From Emydura subglobosa (lineage: Eukaryota; Chordata; Testudines; Chelidae), in assembly GCA_007922225.1 (NCBI GenBank), contig ML680053.1, positions 19,578,694 to 19,642,693 on the forward strand: a stretch of 64,000 nt of DNA, given 5' to 3'. A program made the position numbers and the translations under genes. The notes under the pieces were generated by a model. The model was not told where the DNA came from. It worked only from the letters and a program-made list of their open reading frames with translations, and searched no databases. Below are positions 48,787 to 59,310 of the stretch, one piece after another; position 1 is the first letter of the stretch; every line of letters begins with the position of its first letter.

Positions 48787-48872
48787 AGCTTCTGGAGGTC
48801 CCAATCAGTATCATGGTCCAATTGTGCTAGACACTTGTAAGAGCCTCCCTGCCTAACAAGCCTACAGTCTAA
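48787..48872 (-). mobile_element. SINE tail fragment
   Basis: CTTCTGGAGGTCCCAATCAG, then CCAATTGTGCTAGACACTTG, then AGCCTACAGTCTAAT. This is the reverse complement of the tail at 23760-23850 (GTGCCTAGCAATATGGG), without head or core. Confidence 0.6.
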
Positions 48873-50794
48873 TTGTGAAACTTCAGACCTTCCTTTTTAA
48901 TTTGCCAGCTTCTAATGAAGCAAGGTACTTTATATTGAGGTTTTATAGTTTTCGTGCCTCTGCTAGAAAGTGTTCACAGAACACAGCAAGCCAGCTAATC
49001 TGCAGAAGAGTGATTGTAGAAGAGGCTGAGCCAACTGACTCACCAATTTCAGTTTGGGCCCAACACTTTTCAAGAGTTCCCCTTTTTTGTGTGCCTTTGC
49101 GTAAACATGGTTAGTCAGTGGGAGACCAAAAAGATGTCCTGTATAAAAAGAATAAAATCGTATCTGTGACATAGTTATATTATAGAACATCCTTGGGACT
49201 ACAGTAGTCCAGTGTTATGACTTTTTATGGAGAAACTTGATGTTTTACAGCTTCCTTTTAATTCTATAACATGTGACAGCCATTAAAAGACAATATTGCA
49301 TCACTAAATGCTGGATTATAGGGCTATAGAATGACAGATGTTAGCTTTACACAAACATTTAACTTGCTAATGTTTTAATTTTCTTTTGCATTGTATCTAC
49401 TACCTCTACTATGAAATGGATAGTACTGACAAATGTGTGTGAATCAGACTTTCATGTTGAAAGTCATGCATTCATATCACATATATACAGCTTGTCTGAG
49501 GTACTTTGATAATTGTCTGTTAAACGCCTCATAAGGAAAATAACTGGTATGTCTATATGAATGCAAAGAAATAACTGGTGTGTTGGAGTGTTGTTGTGGC
49601 TGAAGGTTTATATTACTGACTTCTTAATCTTCAAGAAAACAGTATGATGCAGAAGGACACTTGATCAGCCTTCCATTTTACTCATTGCACAGTCAAAAAT
49701 AAAAAATAATGATTTACAGGCCCATTTCTTTTCTTCAACCAGCTAATGAAACAAGGCATGAAGAACAAAATTATTAGGAAATATGCTCAGTTTGAAATAT
49801 TGGAGTTTAGGATTAAAGAAACCCATATATTTTACTGATGGGAGAGATTCTGTCATTCGAAGATTAGCTATTTTAATTGGCATTAGTTTAATAGAGTCGT
49901 AACTACCCTCCTTAAGTTTCCTTCGTCTTCTTTAGTCTTTCATTTGCTTCCAGGAAGACTAATTAGCAGGCTCAGAAAAAGAAAAAACAAAATGGTCACT
50001 TTAGTATATATCCTTATCAGAGTATCAATCCTGTTTTTGGTTGTTAAGTTAATGATCCCGGTATATGGGGAAGAATCTTGATTATTTCCAAGGACATTAG
50101 GTTCTGCAAGTTGCCCATCCCTAGTAATAAGAGGCCTAATTTATCCCTACTATTTTTCCACTGATGTCAGCCGCGTTGCACGTGGGAATTGTGAAATAAT
50201 GGCCACCAATTCCTAAAGAATCATTAGGGAATGCTAGAGATGCAATAATTTAGTTTCATGTGACTACTTTGTCTATTTCTGGGGATCTTGTTTTAAATAA
50301 TTTCTTTCCACTCATTTGAACTTTACCGATCATGTCTATAGTGTATTTCTGTTACATAAATAATATACATTATGGATGTAAGATATTCATTCATTATTTA
50401 TGCTTCCCTTCTCATTTGATATTATTGCACTTTATAACCAATAGTGTTTTATTACTCCCAGTACATTTCTAATTCTTTTTTCCTTTTGTAGGATGAATGC
50501 TATGTTTACACAAGAATAGATGGGTTGGTTCATGCTGCTGATTTCTGCATGCAACCCCTCATTCCTGAATTCCCCTGACAGTTGAAGCAGTGATTAGATT
50601 ATATTGTGTTGTCAGTGTAAACCCCTGATGATTTCTGAAAGGTTACCAGATGCTGCACTGCAGAAGATCTCCCTTAATTGTGAAATTCCTTGCCATTTAC
50701 CCATGTATTGTGTGGCATCTTGAAATGCTGATGGGTGTCTGGAGTGTGTGTATGTGTGTGTGAGAGTTATGGTTTCCCTCTTTGATGTTAGACA

Positions 50795-50960
50795 TCACAG
50801 AATAGAAGACAGGCCTTGCCCTGCCTACTGAATCAGACCTGCCATTCATCTAGTTAGGGATCCTGTCTTTGCCAATGGCCAGCATGAGATACTTCAGGGA
50901 AAGCTGCAAGAAACGCTGTGGTGGACAATTATGGAATAATCTATCCAAAGGGTGAAGTTT
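50795..50960 (-). mobile_element. Old CR1-like 3' fragment
   Basis: ACTGAATCAGACCTGCCATT, then CATCTAGTTAGGGATCCTGT and CAATTATGGAATAATCTA parallel the blocks at 22265 and 53330. Diverged and non-coding. Confidence 0.5.
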
Positions 50961-52289
50961 GTTCCTAACGCCTGTCCTTTAGTGACTGACTGATAATCTT
51001 CATGCGTCAGGGCATCTGTTTTGGCTGTTTAAAAAAAAATCAACTGTGAATGTTCTGATTATTTACTGTAACCATCCTGATGCAAGAGGACTGCTGGCAT
51101 CTCCACCCTTGCAAGGGGAAAGACCGAAGTTTATTCATCAACATCAGGAACCACACTTGAGAAAGTAAATGAATTATTAAAACCGATTGTCCGCGCTTTG
51201 GTGCATAACAGCAGGGACCACAGGGTACAGCATGTCCCAGAATAATAAAGTGAGCCCTGTATTTGTAGTTTCTGTCAGAAGGTTATTTACTGTTCTTTCC
51301 AAAGGTGTTGCTTGTGTTCCTCAGCACTAAGAGGGGAAAATCATAAAATACCACCTACTAGCACCCTGAGACTGTAAAGCTCATAGTCTGGCATTGGGTT
51401 CTAAAAAATATATTCCTGAAAGTAACTAAGATATTACAGTCTATGGTAATTCTTCCAAATATTATAGTATTGATTTCTGTGCTCATTGCTCATTCTACTG
51501 GCTGTATATCATGAAATCCGCTCTAGATTGCCAGGAACTGGCTTACAAACTTACAGCTACATGTGACGCTGCAACAGCAGGAACAAAACGATTGCTCTCG
51601 AGGGAAATAATTTTATTTCTATCAGATCATTGGATTTATAAAAGCGCTTAAGGAAGAGCACATAGTGAAATCAGATTTCATAGTTAAAACTTCATTAAAG
51701 ACCTAAACAAGTTATATATACCTTCTACTCAGAGTCAAGGCACTGTATGCTGTGCAGCTAGTTGAACCTAAATTCTATAGCAAGGATCCCTGAGTTTCTA
51801 TAGCAGATTGGAAATTCTGAAATATAGCTTCATCTAAATAATTGAGGTTTTTATTGAGCCACACCATAAAAGTGAATAGTAAGTCAGTACTGAATTATTC
51901 TGTTAGTTTGATATTAAATTTATTTTACTGTGCCCCTAATCTTTTTCATTTTTAGTGTGCTGCTGCAGATTTTTGAATTGGTTGGGGGGAGCGTGACTCC
52001 TGGTTTGGTCAGGTCAGATACAGGACAGTAGCACAGCGGTTGGATTCTTTTGCTCAAAGTATCTCAGTGAAATAGTTTAATATTGATATTTCTTCCCCAT
52101 GCGAAGGTCTACAGAGCTGTTGCAATGGAGTATGTCAGCCTGCGTGCAGCTTGGGAACAGCAGACCTTGTCAGTCACTGGTAGCAAGAGAAAATGCCTCA
52201 CTTCCTGAATTCCCTCCAGTTTTTGGAGCTTCACCATGGCTGGCAGCTTAACCAGACCTCCTGGCTGCAGAGAAATTCCAAACTTTATT

Positions 52290-52871
52290 TTGAAAAGTTC
52301 CAGAGGGGTAGCCGTGTTAGTCTGTATACAGCAAAAATAATGAGAGTCCTGTAGCACTTTAAAGATTAACAAATTTTATTTCTGCAGGCATAAGCTTTCG
52401 TGGGCTGCAATCCACTTCGTCAGATGCAAGAAATAGAAATCAGATGGGGGGGTATATATATACATCCAAGGGTAAGGAACAACAATGGGGAGGGCAGACA
52501 TAAAAAATGGTAACATCCATAAACCAGTTGGAGAACACTTCAGTCTCCCAGGACACTCTGTAGCTGACTTGAAAGTTGCCAAACTTCTACAAAAAAGCAT
52601 TCAAAAACAGACTTCAGCGAGAAACTGCAGAGCTGGAACTCATATGCAAACTTGACACAATCAAACTGGGTCTGAATAGGGACTTGGAATGGTTATCTCA
52701 TTACAAGAAGGAATTGTCACTGTCACACATTCTCACCTTCTGATCAACGGTTGAGAATAGGCCTCATCTATTCTAACTGAATGGACTTTGCTAACACCTA
52801 CCCTCCCCATAGTTGTTCCTTACCCTTGGATGTATATATATACCCCCTATCTGATTTCTATTTCTTGCATC
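52290..52871. mobile_element. SINE-headed composite with 72-bp inverted arms
   Basis: The left part, GGGGTAGCCGTGTTAGTCTG to GCTTTCGTGGGCTGCAATCC, is a very common turtle repeat head. It is followed by an arm at 52423-52494 (GATGCAAGAAATAGAAATCA...ACATCCAAGGGTAAGGAACA) whose reverse complement stands at 52800-52871 with only a few differences. Between the arms is about 305 bp, including a frame reading RETAELELICKLDTIKLGLN at about 52617. The flanks AAACTTTATTTTGAAAA (left) and AAATTTTATTTTAAATT (right) look like a diverged target duplication of the whole unit. Family not assigned. Confidence 0.65.
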
Positions 52872-53433
52872 AAATTTTATTTTAAATTTTGACTAACATT
52901 TTGCTCTCCATTAGCCTTGTAGGGAGACTGGTCTTCCTTGATTAGTATCGAAGCACAGTGGTTTAAGGAGCACTGAGAGTCACAGGGCAGATCAGTCATG
53001 TTGCCTGTACTGAGATCTGCTAGGCAACCACATGCCCAACAATACGTAGGTTCACCAATTTCTACATGTTGGTCATTAGCCAAAATCATTTTTTGGAAGA
53101 AGTCTAATTTATACCTCATTGGAGAGGGACGATGGAGGCTGTATAATACACCTCACTTTGAATGTCTATATGTAAAGTATAGTCTTGCTTCCTATCCTAT
53201 GAAAATCTCTTTGTACCAGATCTCTGGACATTAGCACAATGAAAAGGAAAATTTATTTGTGTTTACCAGAAAATTTCCCGTTTTTTTTTTAAAGAGTAAT
53301 AAAGTCCATCCATCCAATAAAGATCATAAGAATGGCAATACTGGGTCAGACCACTGGTCCATCTAGCCCAATATCCTGTCTTGCGTCACTGGCCAGTGCC
53401 AGGTGCTTCAGAGGGAATGAATAGAACAGGTAA

Positions 53434-53510
53434 TCATAGAATCATAGAATATTAGGGTTGGAAGGGACCTCAGGTATTAATCTAGTCCCAACCCCTTGTT
53501 CAAAGCAAAA
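53434..53510 (-). mobile_element. Short CR1 tail nested in CR1 3' UTR
   Basis: ATCATAGAATCATAGAAT, then TAGGGTTGGAAGGGACCTCA, then AGTCCCAACCCCTTGTTCAAA is the reverse complement of a CR1 3' end with the ATTCTATG terminal repeat. It interrupts the host UTR, which should run from AACAGGTAATCAT directly to AAGTGATCCATCC. Only about 75 bp were inserted. Confidence 0.75.
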
Positions 53511-53566
53511 AAGTGATCCATCCGGTTGGGCATTCCCAGCTTCTGGAATACAGCAATCCCCGCAGA

Positions 53567-53857
53567 TCATGGCTTATAGCCATTGATGGACCTATCCTCC
53601 ATGAATGTATCTACTTCTTTTTTGAACCCTGTTATAGTTTTGGCCTTCACAACATCCTCTGGCAAGGAGTTCCACAGGTTGACTGTGCATTGTGTGAAGA
53701 AATACTTCCTTTTGTTCATTTTAAACCTGATGCCTATTAATTTCATTTGGTGACACCTAGTTTTTGTGTTATGAAAAGGAGTAAATAACTCTTCCTTATT
53801 TACTTTCTCCATACCAGTCATGATTTTATAGACCTCTATCATATCCCCCTTACCCAT
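53567..53857 (-). pseudogene. CR1 ORF2 C-terminal fragment
   Basis: A 96-codon open stretch: [20 protein letters not shown], then [20 protein letters not shown] and [20 protein letters not shown]. This is the C-terminal end of the CR1 reverse-transcriptase protein, ending at its natural stop. The methionine at the start is internal to the original protein. No catalytic residues are present. Confidence 0.8.
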
Positions 53858-54499
53858 CTCTTTTCCAAGCTGAAAAGACCCAGTCTTATTAATCTCTTCT
53901 CATATGGCAGCTTTTCCATACCCCTCATCATTTTAGTTGCCCTTTTCTGTATCTTTTCCAATTCCAATACATCTTTTTTGAGATGGGGCCACCAGATCTG
54001 CATTCAGTATTCAAGATGTGGGTGTACCATGGATTTATAAAGAGGCAATATGATATTTTCTGTCTTATTATCTATCCCTTTCCTAATGATTCCCAAAGTT
54101 TTTTGACTGCCACTGCACATTGAATGGATGTTTTCAGAGAGCTATCTACAATGACTCCAAGATCTTTCTTGAGTGGTAACAGCTAATTTAAACCCCCTCA
54201 TTTTATATGTAGAGTTGGGATTATGTTTTCCAATGTGCATTCCTTTGTATTTATCAGCACTGAATTTCATCTGCCATTTTGTTGCACAGTCACCAAGTTT
54301 TGTGAGATTCCTTAGTAATTCTTCACAGTCTGCTTTGGACTTAACTATCTTAACTATCATGCCCACTTTGGATACAAAATAGGGGGATTTCCCATGCTCT
54401 GCAATAGGAAAAATTGTTGTGCTTTTTCCTTAGAGAATATATTACCTCATCTGTAATTTAGGAAAGTAGAATGGAATTCTTGGCTGTGGAATTTTTCTC

Positions 54500-57215
54500 A
54501 ACTGGAAAAAATGTTGGGGGTGGGCGAAGGCAAGCATTCTTCTCCTACTAGTGACTGAAAGCTCTTGTTCAACAGACTGAAGTACTCTTTGCAATGGATC
54601 CATTGACCTCATTACTTCAGGTAAGCACAGATAAATGTTCCTATTCAAAATGTCAGCATTAGGCTGCGGAGCCAACTCCAGAGGTGGCCAAAATGCAGGA
54701 TTTTCAGTTGCAGGAAATGCAGTGGTTTTTGAAATTTGATTTTGTTTGATTGGAACTAATCCAAACGTTACAAACTTTTCTGCAAACCAGAAATCGGGGG
54801 AGGGGATTTTTTTTTGAAACAGAGACATATGGTATTTCTGAAAGGAAATCTCCTTCCCCAACCCCAGCTGCTGAGTCTGTTAACAGAGGTGAAATTGACA
54901 AAAGCTTTTAACTCTGCAGCAGGTGTTCTCTGGGCTTCTAGGCTCCCTGCAGTGGAGCTGGGATCTAAGCCCTGATAACAGGAAGGACGTTCAAGCTCAC
55001 CTGTGCAACAGGGAGCCTGGAAGCCCAGGGATGGAGAGGCTGCGCCTGAAAGATTGAGGTCCCTGGCCTAAGGGCCAGTGTACAGGGTTGGGCTCTCTCT
55101 ACTGCAGCCCTCCTGGAAAGTTTTTGTCAGTTTCACTTCCCATTGTGAAATTGGCTAGCTTTCCAACTAAGCAGCCAGGAAACCTGTCATTTTGACTTTC
55201 CTAGTGTGGTGTAGTTGGTTTGGGTTTTTTTTAAAGAACTGAAATTTACTCTTAAAAACAAAACAAAACACTGGTTTTGCAAAAAGGACATTTTTTGGTC
55301 AGAAAGTCATTCTGACGATGTTTTTATGACCAGATCTATTCAACACCTTAGTGAAGTGAAACAGGGAAAGATAATTGTTTCAAAGGGTTCACACGCTCCT
55401 GCAAACATAATGCATTAGTTCTAAAACATTTCACATCTGGAAGGCTTTCTTTGTAAGTATAAGGCTAGATAGTATATTTCTGAAGCAAAGAAAGAATTTT
55501 ACTGCAAATTCTGTTCCTGAAGAATTCTGGAACACACTGGACAGCTTCCCAAGATTCTTGTAACCCTAACAGTGACTCTTGGTTTATGGTTATATCTGGC
55601 TTATACTATTTGTAAAGCCAACTATTATGAATGTTAGTTAAATGAATGTATCAAAATATGTAAGAATAATCAGTGTGTTTTGTTTTTAGTATGATTGACA
55701 ACCCTGGAGACCCTTCCTAACAAGGGGAGAGCCAGGAAGCAGCGGTGTATAGATCCCTGCTGTGCCTTAACCATAGCCTAAATGAAACAGCCCCAATATG
55801 CAGAAAGATCTAGCTAATGTCCTATATCTCATCAGTTAATATCTCCAGCTTTACTCCCCCAACCCTTGGCAGGACAAAAAGCAGCAGCAAACTGAAAATG
55901 GAAAATTTAGGAACAGTAAAATAAATGTTTCAGCGCATGTTAATTGGTGACTGTTTAACTCAGATGCTTAGTCACAGAGCATTTCTCATGTTGTTCTACT
56001 GTTTGTAACTCAAAGGAATTAACAAATGCTGTGCAAATCTCTTTGTGCAGGCTTCCCTTGGAGTGCTAAGTTTGCCCTGTAGATCACTACTTAACAATAT
56101 CACCTGTGTTGGAGGTGGGGGAAGAGAGAATAGAGTAGAGTAAACAATGTACTTCTCTGTCCCTCAGCCTTTGGCTGGCAGCATCTTGGGCTCAGAGCAA
56201 TCCTTGCTGTCTTTCTACTCCACTGAGTTAAATAAATCTGCATGTGCAGGTGGATATTTTTTAATATCATGGAGGATTTAAAAGACAATGCAGACAATCT
56301 AGAGAGCAGAAAAAATAAATAGCTCATTGACTGTTGTCATTAAGTTTCACGGATGGGTTACATTAACCTGTTTGTAGTCAGGAAGGCATTAAACAAAGAC
56401 ATTTGTGAATTCTCTCAAAAGTGAAAGAAAGAAACAAGGCCCTCCCCCCAAAAAAACTTGACAGCCAAATTATGGGTACCTGACTCCACAAGGTGTTAAC
56501 AGAATATTGTTAACCTACACTCCAATATGATGGTGAACTCATTTCAAATTCCTTTTTAAAGTAATGATACTGTATGGACTAAAGTGGAACGTCTGATCTT
56601 TCTCTTTAAATAGCAAATACTGACATTTGCTCATATCATTTGAAATCTGTTGATCCAGATTTGCTCTAACTATGCTCTTTCTGTAAAATTGTATATTCCA
56701 GAATATTTATGGAAAAAGCTAAAAAAAAAAAAAAAAAAAAATCACAAAAAACTGAACATTTATGGGAATAAAAATGATAAAATCTGTATCTAGGCATCCA
56801 ATTTTTGGAGGTGCTGAGCACCCACCATTCCCGTTGACTTGAGTGGAAGCTGGATGTGCTTTGCACTTACGGAAAATTTCCCACATTCATGTAGGTGCTC
56901 ATATGTTGGCACCAAGGGCTGAAAGTCACAGCCTAGGTTCCCAGTGGGTTAGCAGAAAATAATTTTACCGCAACATTGTAACGACACTAATTAGGGATTG
57001 GTTAGGCAAACATTTTTATCATTCTGATAAAATCAATAGAAAAGAAATGGGAGTCATTGAAATACTTTGGCACTTTGTCCATATTTTCTTTCCTGAAACC
57101 TGGTTATGGTGATGGCTAGTGTGGTTTTTTTTACAACCATGAATTACGTTTTCCAAGTATATGTAAATGTATATTTTTTATATGAACGGTTATTGTCTAC
57201 TTCCCTTATAAACAC
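54500..57215. other. Intronic sequence, nothing certain
   Basis: Mostly AT-rich, with a GC-richer part at 54,900-55,130 (AGCCTGGAAGCCCAGGG) that may be repeat-derived, and a poly-A run at 56719-56741. No gene supported. Confidence 0.5.
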
Positions 57216-57628
57216 AATCCAGAGGGCAGGTCTACACTACAGACTTTTGTTGACCAAAGCCAGCTTTTTGCGCCAAAACAGTGGTGGTGTACACGCTACA
57301 ATCCACCCCTCACCCCCGCTGACCCAACTTCCCTGATTTTGCAACGAAATAAAACCACCTTGACGAGAAGTGTAGAGCTTTTTGCGCCAAACTTTTAGTG
57401 TCAGTGTAGATACTGCGCTTGGTTATGTCGTGGTAAATGGCCTCCAGGAATGCCTTCACAATACCCATGCACAATGTCTCACAATGCCCGTGTGGACCTC
57501 TCTGGTTATGAGTTTGTCCACTGCCCTGCAGCCAACTGCCCCTCCCTCTTTAAAGTCCAGGAATTCTTAAAATTCCACTTCCTGATTGATCAGCCTGGAG
57601 TGCTCACATCTCTTCTTCCCAGCTGACC

Positions 57629-59310
57629 ATGGCAGCGCCACACACCAAACACTCTCCTGCTTTGAGCACACCAGAGCTTCTGGATCTGCTCAGCGTTGTG
57701 GAGAGGAGGCTGTGCAGTCCCCAGCTCCACTTCAGCTGAAGGAACTTTGATACCTATAGTCAGACTTCTCATGGCATGGCGGAGAAGGGCTATGAACAGG
57801 ACACACTCCAGTGCTGTGCAAAAATAAAGGAGCTACGACAGGGTACCAAAAGGCTATGGGGTCAAACCTTCACTCTGGTGCAGAGCCAAAGACCTGCCAC
57901 TTCTATAAGGAGCTGGAAGCCATCCTTAGTGGTGACCGCACTTCCACTGCCAAGAGACCCATAGATACCTCCGCGGGCCCAGAGACAGCAGACACCTGAC
58001 AACCCAGAAAAAGAAGTCATGGATGAGGAGGTTGAGTTGTAGGATGATGCAAAGCAGGGGACTCAGTAATTTGGTGACGTGGGGAGCCAGGACCTCTTCT
58101 CGACCGCAGCGGGTTCAAGCTTGCCCCAGCCCCTCCAGCTCTAGTGTGCAGGATGCAGGAGGAGGGAGCTCTGGTAAGTGATTTTTTTTTTTTTTAGCTG
58201 ATGCTTCTCGGTTACATGAGGTACAGCTGTCCTTTGCTTTATTGCATTATACAGCTGGTTGAAGGAATAGAAATGCACAAGAGTATCTGTGTTTGCATTT
58301 GCTTCCCATTCCCCTCTGCAGCTAGGCAGGGCGGCAGAAAAGTGTGTTAATGCGCACTGAGAATTCACAGGAATCCTCCAGAGAGATCTCTAGGAAACTT
58401 TCCTGGAGGTACTTGCTCATCCTCTGCTGGAGATTCTTTGACAGAGTTACTTTCCTCCCCATTCCCTCCCAGTGTAGGAAAATTTCCTGCACCAATCATC
58501 AATCTATGGCTCCTGCCTATGGAAAACAATGGCACAATTTGAAATTTGGTCCCTATCTATCTGAATCAACGCCCCAAACAACTCAGAATCTTTTCCCCAG
58601 CCAGAGTGCTCCACTTCTCCCCCCGGGCACAACTCACTATGCCCTTAGCAATTGTCAAGCTGTGCGCTTACCAGGAGACAGTGAGAAAGAGGTGTATTTT
58701 ACAGTAATGAGTCAATGCTATTAGTGCACTGACAATCATGCTTCTATTCATTGTTTATTGTGCATCACGGATGTGCCCGAGTGGAAACCCCTACACACCT
58801 GCTGAGCGCATGCTGCTGATAAGAAAACGACCACGGAGAAGCAAAGATGAGGTGCTCCAAGAAGCCCTCCAGTCCTCTGAGGCGGAAAAAAAAAGAAAAA
58901 AGGGCATGGAGACACATTGTCCAAAAATCAGAAAATTGATAGGCAGGAAAGGAGAGAAATCCAGGAGCAAGTGATAGAGGTGACGAGCGCATGATAAAAG
59001 CCATGGAGGAGGAAACGGAGCTGCTAAAGTCATTAATAATGCTGCAGAATGAATTCATGCATGCTCGCCCCCTTTTCCCCCTTTGCAGCCAGTACAGAGC
59101 TGCTTTCCATGCCCTCCCCAAACTCGAGCCACACATTCCTACCAGACTCCCAGCCTGTCTCGGTACCCCGTTCACTCCACCCCTTCAGACAGCTTCCAGA
59201 ACGATAGCTGGACTTACTCATAGCTCACTTAGCTCACACTGCCCCTCACCGCTTTCTCCCCTCCAGCCCAGCTTTTTGTGGTTTGTGAATAATTGTTATT
59301 TAATAAAGAC
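57629..59310 (+). pseudogene. Transposon Myb/SANT-like DNA-binding protein, broken
   Basis: Exon 1 begins at ATG 57629 and reads STPELLDLLSVVERRLCSPQ. A TGA at 57737 replaces the expected SRR, after which the same frame continues RNFDTYSQTSHGMAEKGYEQ and TLQCCAKIKELRQGTKRL. This is a Myb/SANT-like trihelix DNA-binding domain. The segment ends QDAGGGSSG with a donor GTAAGTG at 58174. Exon 2 runs from about 58780 (LLIRKRPRRSKDEVLQEALQ, basic and nuclear-signal-like). After a frameshift near 58970 it continues at 58991 with IKAMEEETELLKSLIMLQNE, a probable coiled coil. AATAAA lies at 59302. A stop plus at least one frameshift make it a pseudogene. The acceptor of exon 2 is not clear. Confidence 0.75.
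59302..59307 (+). terminator. Polyadenylation signal of the Myb/SANT gene
   Basis: AATAAA follows the end of the exon 2 coding remnant, in TTTAATAAAGACATACG. Its position suits the 3' end of the transposon gene. Use is not shown. Confidence 0.5.

Larger units (their letters stand above)
53325..54380 (-). mobile_element. CR1 LINE, RT C-terminus and 3' UTR
   Basis: The minus strand encodes IVKSKADCEELLRNLTKLGD (54142-54366), then further C-terminal sequence in broken frames, then [15 protein letters not shown] and [19 protein letters not shown] sequence (53567-53857). This is followed by a 3' UTR whose + strand shows CAATACTGGGTCAGACCACT and CAGTGCCAGGTGCTTCAGAG. The copy begins just after the FADD active site, so it is 5'-truncated at about 54380. 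It is interrupted near 53434-53510 by another CR1 tail. Confidence 0.85.

Noticed and set aside
50470..50580. Possible exon after TTTTCCTTTTGTAG at about 50492
   Set aside because: There is an acceptor-like sequence, but the translation is not ARHGAP42 (the next exon should start with Ile-Gln-Asn-like sequence) and no proper donor follows.
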